Of a stretch of 64,000 nucleotides of DNA, positions 35,342 through 43,284 are shown piece by piece. The notes under the pieces were generated by a model. It was given only the letters and a program-made list of their open reading frames with translations. It was not told the DNA's origin and ran no database searches. A program made the position numbers and the translations under genes. Numbering within the stretch: the first letter of the stretch is position 1; each line of letters starts with the position of its first letter. Origin of the DNA: Thiosocius sp963753845 (GTDB taxonomy: Bacteria; Pseudomonadota; Gammaproteobacteria; Chromatiales; Chromatiaceae); the NCBI GenBank assembly GCA_963753845.1, contig CAVWEI010000036.1, positions 62,001-126,000 on the forward strand, in the 5' to 3' direction.

Positions 35342-36583
35342 TTGTCAGAACTCAGTTGCACACCCACCCTCGATGGCCTGATCCCCTATGAGGATGCGGT
35401 CGAGAAGCTGGTTGCGGCGGCGGTGCCGCTGTCTGGCCGGCTTTCGCTCGATCTGCGCGAGGCGCTCGGCTATGTGCTTGCCGAGCCCGTGGTCAGCAGG
35501 ATCGACGTGCCCGGCTGGGATTACAGCGCGATGGATGGCTATGCACTGCGGGCAGCCGACTGCCCGGCACTGGGCACGCAACTGCCGGTTTCCCAGAGGG
35601 TGCCCGCGGGTGTCTCGCCGCAACCGCTGGCGGCGGCCAGCGCGGCGCGCATCTTTACCGGTGCCCCGATCCCCGAGGGGGCCGATGCCGTGGTGATGCA
35701 GGAGGTCTGCGAGGATCTCGACGGCGCGGTAAGGATCAATACGCCGGTCGAGCCAGGCAGCAATATCCGTCGCCGCGGCGAGGATATCGGGGCCGGTGCC
35801 GAAGTGGTGGCCGCCGGTACCCGCCTCTTGCCGCAGCACCTGGGTCTGGCCGCGTCGGTCGGCGTGTCGCAACTTGAGGTCTGCCGCAGGCCACGCGTGG
35901 CCCTGTTTGCCAGCGGTGATGAGCTGGTGATGCCCGGAAATCCCCTGACGCCGGGAAAGATCTACAATTCCAATCTGTTCACCGCCACCGCCCTGCTGCA
36001 GGCCCTGGGCTGCGAAGTCGTCGATCTCGGTATCGTCGAAGACACGCTCGAGGCCACCAAGGATGCGCTCAGGCGTGGTGCGGCGCAGGCCGACCTGATA
36101 TTCGCCTCGGGTGGTGTCTCGGTCGGCGAGGAGGATCACGTGAAACCCGCGGTGGAGGCACTGGGTTCGCTCGACATGTGGAAGATCGCCATCCGCCCCG
36201 GCAAACCGGTTGCCTTCGGCCATGTCGAGGGCACGCCCTTCATCGGTTCCCCCGGCAACCCGGTGTCGCTGTTCGTAACCTTCGTGCTGTTCGTGCGCCC
36301 GTTCGTCCTGCGCCTGCAGGGGCGCTCCGACTGGCACATCCGGCCCATGTCCGCCAAGATCGAGTTCGATTGGCCGAGGCCGGACAAGCGGCGAGAGTTT
36401 CATCGCGCACGGGTGCGCTACGACGAGTCCGGGGTCGCGCACCTGAGTGTGCATCCCAGCCGCTCATCCGGTGTGCTGAGTTCGGTAACCTGGGCCAACG
36501 CGCTGGCGGTCATACCCGAGGGGCGTGTCCTCAAACGGGGCGATGAGCTGAGCTTTCTGCCCTTCAGCGAGCTGCTGGCATGA
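35342..36583 (+). CDS. moeA: molybdopterin molybdenumtransferase
   Basis: A 413-residue enzyme inserting molybdate into adenylylated molybdopterin. Motifs WDYSAMDGYALR, FTGAPIPEGADAVVMQE, RRRGEDI, ASGGVSVGEEDHVK and GSPGNPVSLFVTF. Starts with TTG eight bases after a strong AGGAGG site, with no in-frame ATG at that place. ATGA overlap with moaD; moaE follows, making a cofactor operon. Confidence 0.95.
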   Translation: MSELSCTPTLDGLIPYEDAVEKLVAAAVPLSGRLSLDLREALGYVLAEPVVSRIDVPGWDYSAMDGYALRAADCPALGTQLPVSQRVPAGVSPQPLAAASAARIFTGAPIPEGADAVVMQEVCEDLDGAVRINTPVEPGSNIRRRGEDIGAGAEVVAAGTRLLPQHLGLAASVGVSQLEVCRRPRVALFASGDELVMPGNPLTPGKIYNSNLFTATALLQALGCEVVDLGIVEDTLEATKDALRRGAAQADLIFASGGVSVGEEDHVKPAVEALGSLDMWKIAIRPGKPVAFGHVEGTPFIGSPGNPVSLFVTFVLFVRPFVLRLQGRSDWHIRPMSAKIEFDWPRPDKRREFHRARVRYDESGVAHLSVHPSRSSGVLSSVTWANALAVIPEGRVLKRGDELSFLPFSELLA

Positions 36584-36828
36584 TCCGGGTACTTTACTTC
36601 GCGAGCCTCAGGGAGCGCCTGGGGTCTGCCGGGGAGACCCTTGTGGACCATCCGGCGACCCTGGCCGAACTGCGCGGGCAGCTGGTCGCCAGGGGTGACG
36701 TCTGGGCCGAGGTATTCGGTGAGGGGCAGCCTGTCCTGGCGGCGGTCAATCAGGAGATGGCTACCGCGGAGCAGCCGTTGCGCGAGGGTGACGAGGTGGG
36801 CTTCTTCCCGCCCGTCACCGGTGGCTGA
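36580..36828 (+). CDS. moaD: molybdopterin synthase sulfur carrier subunit
   Basis: An 82-residue ubiquitin-like carrier ending in the Gly-Gly (FFPPVTGG) that becomes a thiocarboxylate and donates sulfur to the cofactor precursor. N-terminus IRVLYFASLRERLG is typical. Overlaps the moeA stop and lies 9 bp before moaE, its partner. Confidence 0.93.
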   Translation: MIRVLYFASLRERLGSAGETLVDHPATLAELRGQLVARGDVWAEVFGEGQPVLAAVNQEMATAEQPLREGDEVGFFPPVTGG

Positions 36829-36837
36829 GGCGGTCCC

Positions 36838-37308
36838 ATGATGGACACCGAGATCCGGGTTCAGTCGACCCCCCTGGATGCCCTGGCGGAGATTGAACCG
36901 GTTTACGCCGGCAGGCACTCGGTGGGCGGCGTGGTGAGTTTCATTGGCCTGATGCGCGACATGAATCAGGGTGACCGGGTCAGCGGCATGACGCTCGAGC
37001 ACTATCCCGGCATGACCGAGAAGGCGTTGGCCGCGATCGTGGAGGAGGCGGGCAGGCGCTGGGAACTGGACGGCGTGCGTCTGATCCACAGGGTCGGGCA
37101 GGTGCTGCCCCAGGACCCGATCGTCCTGGTGGCGGTCGCCAGTGCCCACCGTGGCGAGGCCTTCAGGGCCTGTGAGTTCATCATCGACTATCTGAAGACC
37201 CGCGCACCCTTCTGGAAGCACGAGCAGATGGCGGACGGCCGGTCACGCTGGGTCGATGCGCGAGGCAGCGACGACGTCGCGGCGGCGGGCTGGGAGAAAG
37301 GGTCCTGA
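36838..37308 (+). CDS. moaE: molybdopterin synthase catalytic subunit
   Basis: A 156-residue large subunit of molybdopterin synthase. Segments HSVGGVVSFIGLMRD, LEHYPGMTEKAL, HRVGQVLPQDPIVLVAVASAHR and a lysine-rich TRAPFWKHEQ active-site region. Either of two adjacent ATG codons can start it. Works with MoaD directly upstream. Confidence 0.95.
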   Translation: MMDTEIRVQSTPLDALAEIEPVYAGRHSVGGVVSFIGLMRDMNQGDRVSGMTLEHYPGMTEKALAAIVEEAGRRWELDGVRLIHRVGQVLPQDPIVLVAVASAHRGEAFRACEFIIDYLKTRAPFWKHEQMADGRSRWVDARGSDDVAAAGWEKGS

Positions 37309-37392
37309 GCTGGATTTTCGGCCGTATCTGTTGAAGCAGTTTAATGGGGGCGCGGTTCCCGGCCGCGGGACCGGGTTGATTGGGGGCGGTAT

Positions 37393-37584
37393 ATGGCATG
37401 GATGACGCACAAAAAGGTCTGCCGCACATGCGGTGGTACCGAATTGACCCGATACCATCGGAGTCTCTGGATGCGCGTGTTCAAAGGCAGTCAGCTGCTG
37501 CGATGCCGTCAGTGCCGCTCAACTATCCTGTTGCTGCGCGACCAGCGGCGTCGTGGCGAGCCCTCCCCGCCTGAAGAGATCTGA
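37393..37584 (+). CDS. small zinc-ribbon protein
   Basis: A 63-residue protein with two CxxC pairs (VCRTCGG near residue 9 and LRCRQCRS near residue 37), the geometry of a zinc ribbon. Basic overall, so nucleic-acid binding is possible. The last 66 bp overlap the 3' end of the anti-sigma gene on the other strand. Not a recognised named family; no ribosome site beyond a GGGGG run. Confidence 0.55.
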   Translation: MAWMTHKKVCRTCGGTELTRYHRSLWMRVFKGSQLLRCRQCRSTILLLRDQRRRGEPSPPEEI

Positions 37585-38307
37585 GCCCGCCAGGTCCTGT
37601 TGCGGCCAGTCGACCGCCGCGGCCATGCGTTCACCCAGTCCGTCGAGCGATTCGCCGCTTTCACCCACCACCGCAATACTGCCCCAGCTGGTCGGGACGA
37701 TCCGGCCGCTGAAGCGTGCCGAACTGACCGGCATTTCAGCCTCGGTCATTTCCCCGGGCATGAAGAACACCGTGATCGGTCCCATCTTGCCGGGCATCAC
37801 CAGGTGGACCCCGTTGCGTTTACGCATCACGCACTCGGCCGCGAAATTGACCGTGCCGAGGTTGCCGGCCAAATGCGCACCGAAGCGTTCGAAGACGTGG
37901 TTGAGGCGCCCGACAGAGACCGGTCGTGCCTCGCGAAGATGATTCGATTCGTCCTCGATATGGTTGATCACAGACTGGGCCAGCGCCACGTTGCTGCGGT
38001 CCAGCGAAGTACTGAAAAGCGAAACCATGCTGACGCCGATGGTCATCAGCACCGTGGCCGCGGCGCTGTACCACCAGCGACGCCGCACCGTGGCGCGTTG
38101 ATCGAAGCGCGCGGCCAACTGGATGCGTTCCGCCATGCCCTGCGGCGGGGTGATGCCCTGCAGGGCACTGCGCAGATGCACTTCCTGTGCCCGGACCTCT
38201 CGCGCGAACGGGGCACAGGCGGGGCAGTCGGACTCGTGCACGAGGATGTCCTCGTCCCTGCAGAACGGGTCGGCCAGCATTCGGCGACGGAAATCCAGGC
38301 AGTTCAT
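37519..38307 (-). CDS. membrane anti-sigma factor (DUF3379-like)
   Basis: A 262-residue protein directly after, and overlapping by four bases, an ECF sigma gene. The N-terminal cytoplasmic part MNCLDFRRRMLADPFCRDEDILVHESDCPACAPFAREV has the Cys/His pattern of DUF3379-type anti-sigma domains. One transmembrane segment (WWYSAAATVLMTIGVSMVSLF, about residue 78-98). A periplasmic domain follows with EDESNHLRE, VNFAAECVMRKRNGVHLVMPGKMGPITVFFMPGE. It presumably holds the sigma factor at the membrane. Confidence 0.78.
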   Translation of the reverse strand: MNCLDFRRRMLADPFCRDEDILVHESDCPACAPFAREVRAQEVHLRSALQGITPPQGMAERIQLAARFDQRATVRRRWWYSAAATVLMTIGVSMVSLFSTSLDRSNVALAQSVINHIEDESNHLREARPVSVGRLNHVFERFGAHLAGNLGTVNFAAECVMRKRNGVHLVMPGKMGPITVFFMPGEMTEAEMPVSSARFSGRIVPTSWGSIAVVGESGESLDGLGERMAAAVDWPQQDLAGSDLFRRGGLATTPLVAQQQDS

Positions 38308-38807
38308 CGGTTTGCCTCCCGCTGCGGTTGTTCGGTGAGCTGTTCACGCAGGGCCCTGCGGGCGCGGAACAGACGGGTCAGGACGGTATTCGTGTTCAGG
38401 TCCAGCATCTGCCCGATCTCACTGCAGCTGAAGCCACCGATAACCTGCAGCAGCAAGGGGTCCCGGTAATCGCTTTCCAGCCGCGCCAGAGCGCGACGCA
38501 TGACGAAGGCCTCGGCGCTGGTGTCATAGCCGCGCACTGGCACCTCCGGCAGATCTGACGGGTCGCGCGCGTCCGGGCGCTGGCGTTCGTACAGGCGTGC
38601 ATGCTCGTTGCGCAGGATGGTGTACAGCCAGGCGCGTGCGGCCTTGGTGTCGCGCAGTTTGTCGCGTGAGCGCCAGCCGCGCAGGAAGGTCTCTTGCACC
38701 AGGTCCTCGGCCGTGTGGCGGTTGTGACACAGCCCCATGGCGTAACGATACAGCTCGGGCGAGAGCGCGCTGACAAGGGTGTCGAAATCTGAGCGTAAGT
38801 TTGCCAT
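38304..38807 (-). CDS. ECF RNA polymerase sigma factor 1
   Basis: A 167-residue ECF sigma-70. Region 2: LYRYAMGLCHNRHTAEDLVQETFLRGWRS; region 4: LLLQVIGGFSCSEIGQMLDLNTNTVLTRLFRARRALRE. I chose the ATG giving MANLRSDFDTL; the open frame runs back through the upstream terminator without family sequence. Overlaps the start of its anti-sigma partner (ATGA). The signal is unknown. Confidence 0.92.
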   Translation of the reverse strand: MANLRSDFDTLVSALSPELYRYAMGLCHNRHTAEDLVQETFLRGWRSRDKLRDTKAARAWLYTILRNEHARLYERQRPDARDPSDLPEVPVRGYDTSAEAFVMRRALARLESDYRDPLLLQVIGGFSCSEIGQMLDLNTNTVLTRLFRARRALREQLTEQPQREANR

Positions 38808-38873
38808 CAACAGGTAGACCGAGGGCCCCGGCCGATTATTTCGCGGATTGTCGTGAAAATCCCAGGTAAAAGA

Positions 38874-38901
38874 AAAGAGGCCCGCATGCGCGGGCCTCTT
38901 T
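38874..38901 (-). terminator. terminator after the DsrE gene
   Basis: A perfect 12-bp stem AAAGAGGCCCGC/GCGGGCCTCTTT with loop ATGC and T-rich tail on both strands. On the minus strand it separates the DsrE/anti-sigma operon from ECF sigma 1. Confidence 0.88.
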
Positions 38902-38942
38902 CGGACAGTGACCCATCCCCGCAAGGCGGGCGGGTCTTGGGT

Positions 38943-39425
38943 TCAGGGCTTGATGTAGGAGAAACCCTGACCCTGAAGTATCGCCAGTTCGGCTACGCCG
39001 CTGGGTACGATATCGATTTCATCGACCATGTAGAGGTCTGCCTCCCTGTTCACCTTGCGACCTTCCAGCGTATTGGCGCAGACTTTGAACGCCACCCCCT
39101 GCTGCTTGAGGCCGTCGATCGAGGCCTGCATCTGCGGATCGGCGTTGGCATGCTTGAAGCCCTTCACATTTTCCAGCGATTCCGGCAGCAGGACCATGGA
39201 AACCCCGTTGCCGTGCATCACGACCCGCAGATCGAGCTTGTCCTTGCCGACCGCGTTGATGTGGTTCTGCACGTTGCGCAATGCCCCGGTCTGTTGCTTC
39301 GGATCGTCGCCATTGATGTGATAGACGACCTTCTGTTTGGTGTCTTCCGGTGCTGCAGATGCAGCACCGGTCCACGCCAAGAGGCCAACCAAGCCCGCTA
39401 AAACGATATTTGTCAGTTTTTTCAT
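38943..39425 (-). CDS. secreted DsrE-family protein
   Basis: A 160-residue protein with a signal peptide (MKKLTNIVLAGLVGLLAWTG AASA) and a DsrE/F-like domain: KVVYHINGDDPKQQTGALRNVQNHINAVG, LDLRVVMHGNGVSMVL and the single conserved cysteine C116 in AFKVCANTLEG. DsrE-type cysteines carry persulfide sulfur in cytoplasmic relatives; an exported version would act in the periplasm. Third gene of the operon formed with ECF sigma 2 and the anti-sigma/DsrE protein. A longer open frame joins it to the gene upstream but ignores this start and signal peptide. Confidence 0.88.
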   Translation of the reverse strand: MKKLTNIVLAGLVGLLAWTGAASAAPEDTKQKVVYHINGDDPKQQTGALRNVQNHINAVGKDKLDLRVVMHGNGVSMVLLPESLENVKGFKHANADPQMQASIDGLKQQGVAFKVCANTLEGRKVNREADLYMVDEIDIVPSGVAELAILQGQGFSYIKP

Positions 39426-39472
39426 CTCTCTCTTCTTTTTGCTGCTCTGAGGCAGTTCACTGGTGGTCAGGG

Positions 39473-40208
39473 TCAGACGCGGATGTACGACCAGCCCTGT
39501 TGCTGTCGTTTGACGACATGGCTGACACCGGAGTCGATGACTTCGGCGTCGGGTATCAGTTTCACCTCTATTCCCTGCTCCACCTTGAGGCGGTCCATGG
39601 TGTTCCGGCAGGCCACGAAGGTGAGGTTTGCATACTGCTGTGCCAGGCGATGGATGCGCTCGCCGTGCTGTGACAGGCGTTCGCGCAACAGGTCCAGGCC
39701 CTCGCTGTGGCCCACCACCTCGATGCGCAAGCGGGCGCCCGTCGGACTGATAGGCCGCCAGCATTCCCTCGACCTCGTCGAGCAGTTCGCCGGCCACCGT
39801 CTGGTCGGGGTTGGTCAGGTGAAACACGATTCGGGTCTCTTCGCTCTCGGCGACCGCTGCGGCCTGGCCGCGGCCGTCCGGGTCGAGCACCACGAAGCGA
39901 TCGCCCCCGGTACCCAATCCGGGTGCATTGGCGTGCAGCAGCCAGCCGCTGATCAGGCCGAAGACCGCCAGCGCAAAGCCCGCAGCGATCGCCTGCCAGG
40001 AGGCCTTGACCTTGGCGGCACTCCGCCGCCGCGGCTGCGGCGGCGTGGCGTACGCCAGCCGTAGCTGCGCCTTGAGTTGACCGAGTTCACAGGCCCGGCG
40101 CGCCAGCTCGGGATCGCTGCGCATGGATTCCAGCATTTCGGCCTGCTGATCGGGGCTCAGTTCGGCATCGACAAAGGCATTGAGTTCAAGGTCGTCGTTC
40201 GTGCTCAT
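39473..40208 (-). CDS. membrane anti-sigma factor with periplasmic DsrE domain (frameshifted)
   Basis: About 245 residues. Residues 1-55 (LELNAFVDAELSPDQQAEM, SDPELARRACELGQLKAQL) look like a short anti-sigma domain. A transmembrane helix follows at about 70-92 (AIAAGFALAVFGLISGWLLHA). The rest is DsrE-like: RIVFHLTNPDQTVAGELLDEV, then, after a one-base frame change near 39740, RIEVVGHSEGLDLL and FVACRNTMDRLKVEQGIEV with the conserved cysteine. Start overlaps the ECF sigma stop (ATGA). I do not know a described family with this fusion. The frameshift lies in a GGGCGCCCGC run and is probably an error. Confidence 0.72.
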
Positions 40209-40768
40209 CCGGGTTTCCTCAGCGCTATCACTTCGGCACGTCCTATGCCTTGCTGTTCAAGGATCTCGCGCATCCGTGCCCGGGCGCGCGACAGGCGACT
40301 CATCACTGTCCCAACGGGGACCCTCAGGATGATGGCCGTATCCGCGTAGCTGAATTCGGCGATGTCGACCAGGGTCAGCACCTGGCGCTGGTCGTCTTTC
40401 AGTCGGTCGATGGCGGCTCGGGTACGCGTGATCAGCTGACTGCGGTCGGTGTTTTGTTCGGGGTCGTCCAGTGTCGGCAATGTGTCGCTTTCCAGCCCGG
40501 TCTCGGGCTGGACGCGGCGAAACTGGTCGCGATACAGATTGGCGAGTATCTGGGTCAGCCACACCTGCAGGCGGCCTTCCTCGCGCAGGCTGTCTATCTT
40601 CGCCAGGGCGCGAGCGATGGTCTCCTGGGCCAGATCGTCCGCCTGGTAGCTGTCGTGACACCAGGACCAGGCGATCCGGTAGAGGCGCTCGCGTTCAGCA
40701 CAGATCTGGCCGCGCAGCTTGCGGTGCCGGCCAAATCTTGCGAACAACATGCCTTTGGTTTCACTCAT
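40205..40768 (-). CDS. ECF RNA polymerase sigma factor 2
   Basis: A 187-residue ECF sigma. Region 2: RLYRIAWSWCHDSYQADDLAQETIARALAK; region 4: DIAEFSYADTAIILRVPVGTVMSRLSRARARMRE. It heads a three-gene operon with an overlapping anti-sigma/DsrE gene and a secreted DsrE gene. The -35 recognition loop cannot be read for target sites from this alone. Confidence 0.92.
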   Translation of the reverse strand: MSETKGMLFARFGRHRKLRGQICAERERLYRIAWSWCHDSYQADDLAQETIARALAKIDSLREEGRLQVWLTQILANLYRDQFRRVQPETGLESDTLPTLDDPEQNTDRSQLITRTRAAIDRLKDDQRQVLTLVDIAEFSYADTAIILRVPVGTVMSRLSRARARMREILEQQGIGRAEVIALRKPG

Positions 40769-40835
40769 GTGCGGATAGACGCAGCTTGGGCCGCGATATT
40801 CCTTCTCTTGACCGCGAACAGCTAGAAATACCGGG

Positions 40836-42885
40836 TCAGATCGGCAGATATGGGATCACAGTGATTCCGGGGATCGGATCGGGCGCTTCGCAGTGGGTGC
40901 CGCGGCAGCGGTAGGCAAGGGTTTCGCCGGCGCGCACTTCCTTGTCCGCCAGCCCGGGCGGCAGTCGCGGGGCATCGGCCGGAACCGCAAACACGGCCTT
41001 TGCCGGTGTGTAGCTTGTATCTGCGATGCGTCGCCAATCATCGAGCTCGGGCTGTGTGCCCCGGATCACCAGTTGCTCCGGTGGCTCAAGGAAGTGCTGC
41101 AGGCCTTCGAGCAGGCCCACATGTGCATAAGGTGCGCGACCTATTGCCGGCCAGGCTGCACGCAGGGCCCTGTCTGCGGCCTCCTGCAGGCGCATATCGC
41201 CGCCCAGCGAAGCCAGGGTTTGCAGCGCCTCGACAGCGATTGCATTTCCGCTGGGCATGGCATCGTCGCCAAGTGGTTTTGGGCGATACACCAGGCCCTC
41301 GTGATCATCCGAGGTGAAAAAGAAACCGCCCCGCCCGGAATCTTCGAAATGGTCGAGCATAAAGTCGGCGAGCCCGCTCGCGAATTCGAGGTATTCGGTG
41401 TTCCAGCGTGCCTGCAGGAACTCGAGCGTTGCATCAACCAGGTAGGCGTAGTCGTCGAGATACGCGTTCAGTCGTGCCTCGCCGTCGCGGCTGGTTGCAA
41501 GCAATCGACCGTCACGCCAGTGGTGCTCCACCAGATAGCGCAGTGCGCGCTCGGCCGAATCGATCCAGTCAGGGCGGTCCAGCAGGCGCCCTGCAGCAGC
41601 CATGCCTTTGATCATCAGGGCATTCCAGCTGGTCAGGATCTTCTCGTCACGCGCGGGCCTGAACCCGCTTGTCGCGCTCGGCCATCAGCTTGACGCGTGC
41701 GCTCAGCAACAGTTTGCGTATCTCGCCGGCCTCGAGTCCGGTGATTTCCTGCAGCCGGGCTGTATCGACAAAAGTGTGCAGATGCCATCGGCCCTCGAAA
41801 TTGGCCTCGCGGTCGAGGCCGAAGCGTGCCGCAAACACCCGGTATTCGTCCGCATCCAGCACTTTCGCGACCTCACCGGGGTCCCAGACGTAAAAGCGTC
41901 CCTCCTCACCCTCGCTGTCGGCATCCAGGCTGGCGTAGTAGCCGCCAAGCGGCGACTGCATCTCCCGCATCACCCACCCGGCGGTGTGTTCGCAGGTGTG
42001 CCTGAACAGCGGGCGGCGATCGCTGGCCACCCAGGCCTCCGCGTAAAGCGCCAGCAGCTGGCCGTTGTCGTACAGCATTTTTTCGAAATGCGGGATCATC
42101 CACTGTTGATCGACCGAATAGCGGCAGAATCCGCCGCCGAGATGGTCGTTGATCCCACCGTTGGCCATCCGTTCCAGGGTGAACATTGCCATTTGGCGTG
42201 CGTTGTCATCGCCGGTCCGGTGTGCCTGGCGCAACAGGAAGCGCAGGGTCCCCGGGTGCGGAAATTTGGGCGCGCCGCCGAACCCGCCATGCCGGGCATC
42301 GAACTGGCCGGCCAGCTCGCGCACTGCTGCGACGATCGGGCTGTCGTCCGGTTCCGCGTCACTGCTGCTGCTGGACTCCAGCTGCAAAAGGGCCTGCTGC
42401 AGCGAGGTGTTCTGTTCAACGATGGCCTCTCGCTGCTGACGATACGCACCCTCGATCTGGCGCAGCAGGTCGCGAAATGCGGGCAGACCGTGGCGTGGCC
42501 GCGGTGGGAAATAGGTGCCGGCAAAGAAGGGACAATGGTCATCCGGGGTCAGGAAGACGGTCAGCGGCCAGCCGCCGGGACGGCGTGCCAGCAGCTGGTG
42601 TGCGGTCTGATAGACCTTGTCGAGGTCCGGCCGCTCTTCGCGGTCGACCTTGATGTTCACGAACAGCCGGTTCATCAGCTCGGCGGTATCCGGGTCTTCG
42701 AAGGACTCGTGTGCCATCACGTGACACCAGTGACAGGCCGAATAACCGATCGACAGCAGGATCGGCCTGTCCTCACTGCGTGCGAGCTCCAGGGCCTCCT
42801 CGCACCAGGGCCACCAGTCGACGGGGTTGTCGGCATGCTGCTGAAGGTAGGGGCTGGTCGAATCTTTCAGTCGCCTGGCGGTCAT
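40836..42885 (-). CDS. thioredoxin-domain DUF255 protein, YyaL/SSP411-like (frameshifted)
   Basis: About 683 residues. N-terminal thioredoxin-like domain (DNPVDWWPW, LLSIGYSACHWCHVMAHESFED with CHWC), then (alpha/alpha) six-hairpin barrel sequence (GGFGGAPKFPHPGTLRFLL, GGGFCRYSVDQQWMIPHFEKMLYDN). The frame breaks near 41670: the first ends RDKRVQARA, the second resumes FRPARDEKILTSWNALMIKGMA as the family expects. I chose the ATG giving MTARRLKDSTSPYLQQHADN. The role of the family is uncertain; cellobiose epimerase-like barrels have been noted. Confidence 0.85.
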
Positions 42886-43019
42886 CACGGGTCCCGGAAC
42901 TCGTTGTCGAGCCTGACCATAAACGGCACATTGCATAATGCAAGGGCACAAGTTGAATGGTCATGTGCCCGAAAGGGGCCATGGTGGGCCGGATCCGATA
43001 TTTTTCTGGGAGAAAAGAC

Positions 43020-43244
43020 ATGAAGAACTGGACGATGATCTTGGCGGGTTTGGGCATGCTGTCGGCGATGCAGCTCGCGCACACCGAATCCGCGGGCAAG
43101 ACGGAGGATGCCCGCGGGCGTTACGAGGGGGTCGCGGGCTCTGCCAATGCGGTCTGGGTGGTCGACACGCACACCGGGGCGGTGCGCAAATGCACCCAGG
43201 AATTTGCCGACCAGACACCGGTTTGCTCCGGCTACTCCAAGTAG
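43020..43244 (+). CDS. small secreted protein with one Cys pair
   Basis: A 74-residue protein with a signal peptide (MKNWTMILAGLGMLSAMQLA) and a short mature part containing VWVVDTHTGAVRKCTQEFADQTPVCSGYSK. The two cysteines could form a disulfide in the periplasm. GGAG-like GGGAGAA precedes the ATG. Not recognised; convergent with the HerA-like ATPase gene and divergent from the DUF255 gene. Confidence 0.6.
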   Translation: MKNWTMILAGLGMLSAMQLAHTESAGKTEDARGRYEGVAGSANAVWVVDTHTGAVRKCTQEFADQTPVCSGYSK

Positions 43245-43284
43245 CAGACTGGAACCGGCGGGCGTCCGGTTTGCGTGGACGGGT

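Noticed and set aside
38874..38901. Palindrome as a regulator binding site
   Set aside because: The A/T tracts at both ends and position after the DsrE gene fit a bidirectional terminator.
38943..40208. A single 421-residue protein joining the anti-sigma and DsrE genes
   Set aside because: The middle part is out-of-frame sequence of the first gene; the signal peptide and ribosome site of the second gene show a separate start, and the true frame of the first gene ends at 39473.
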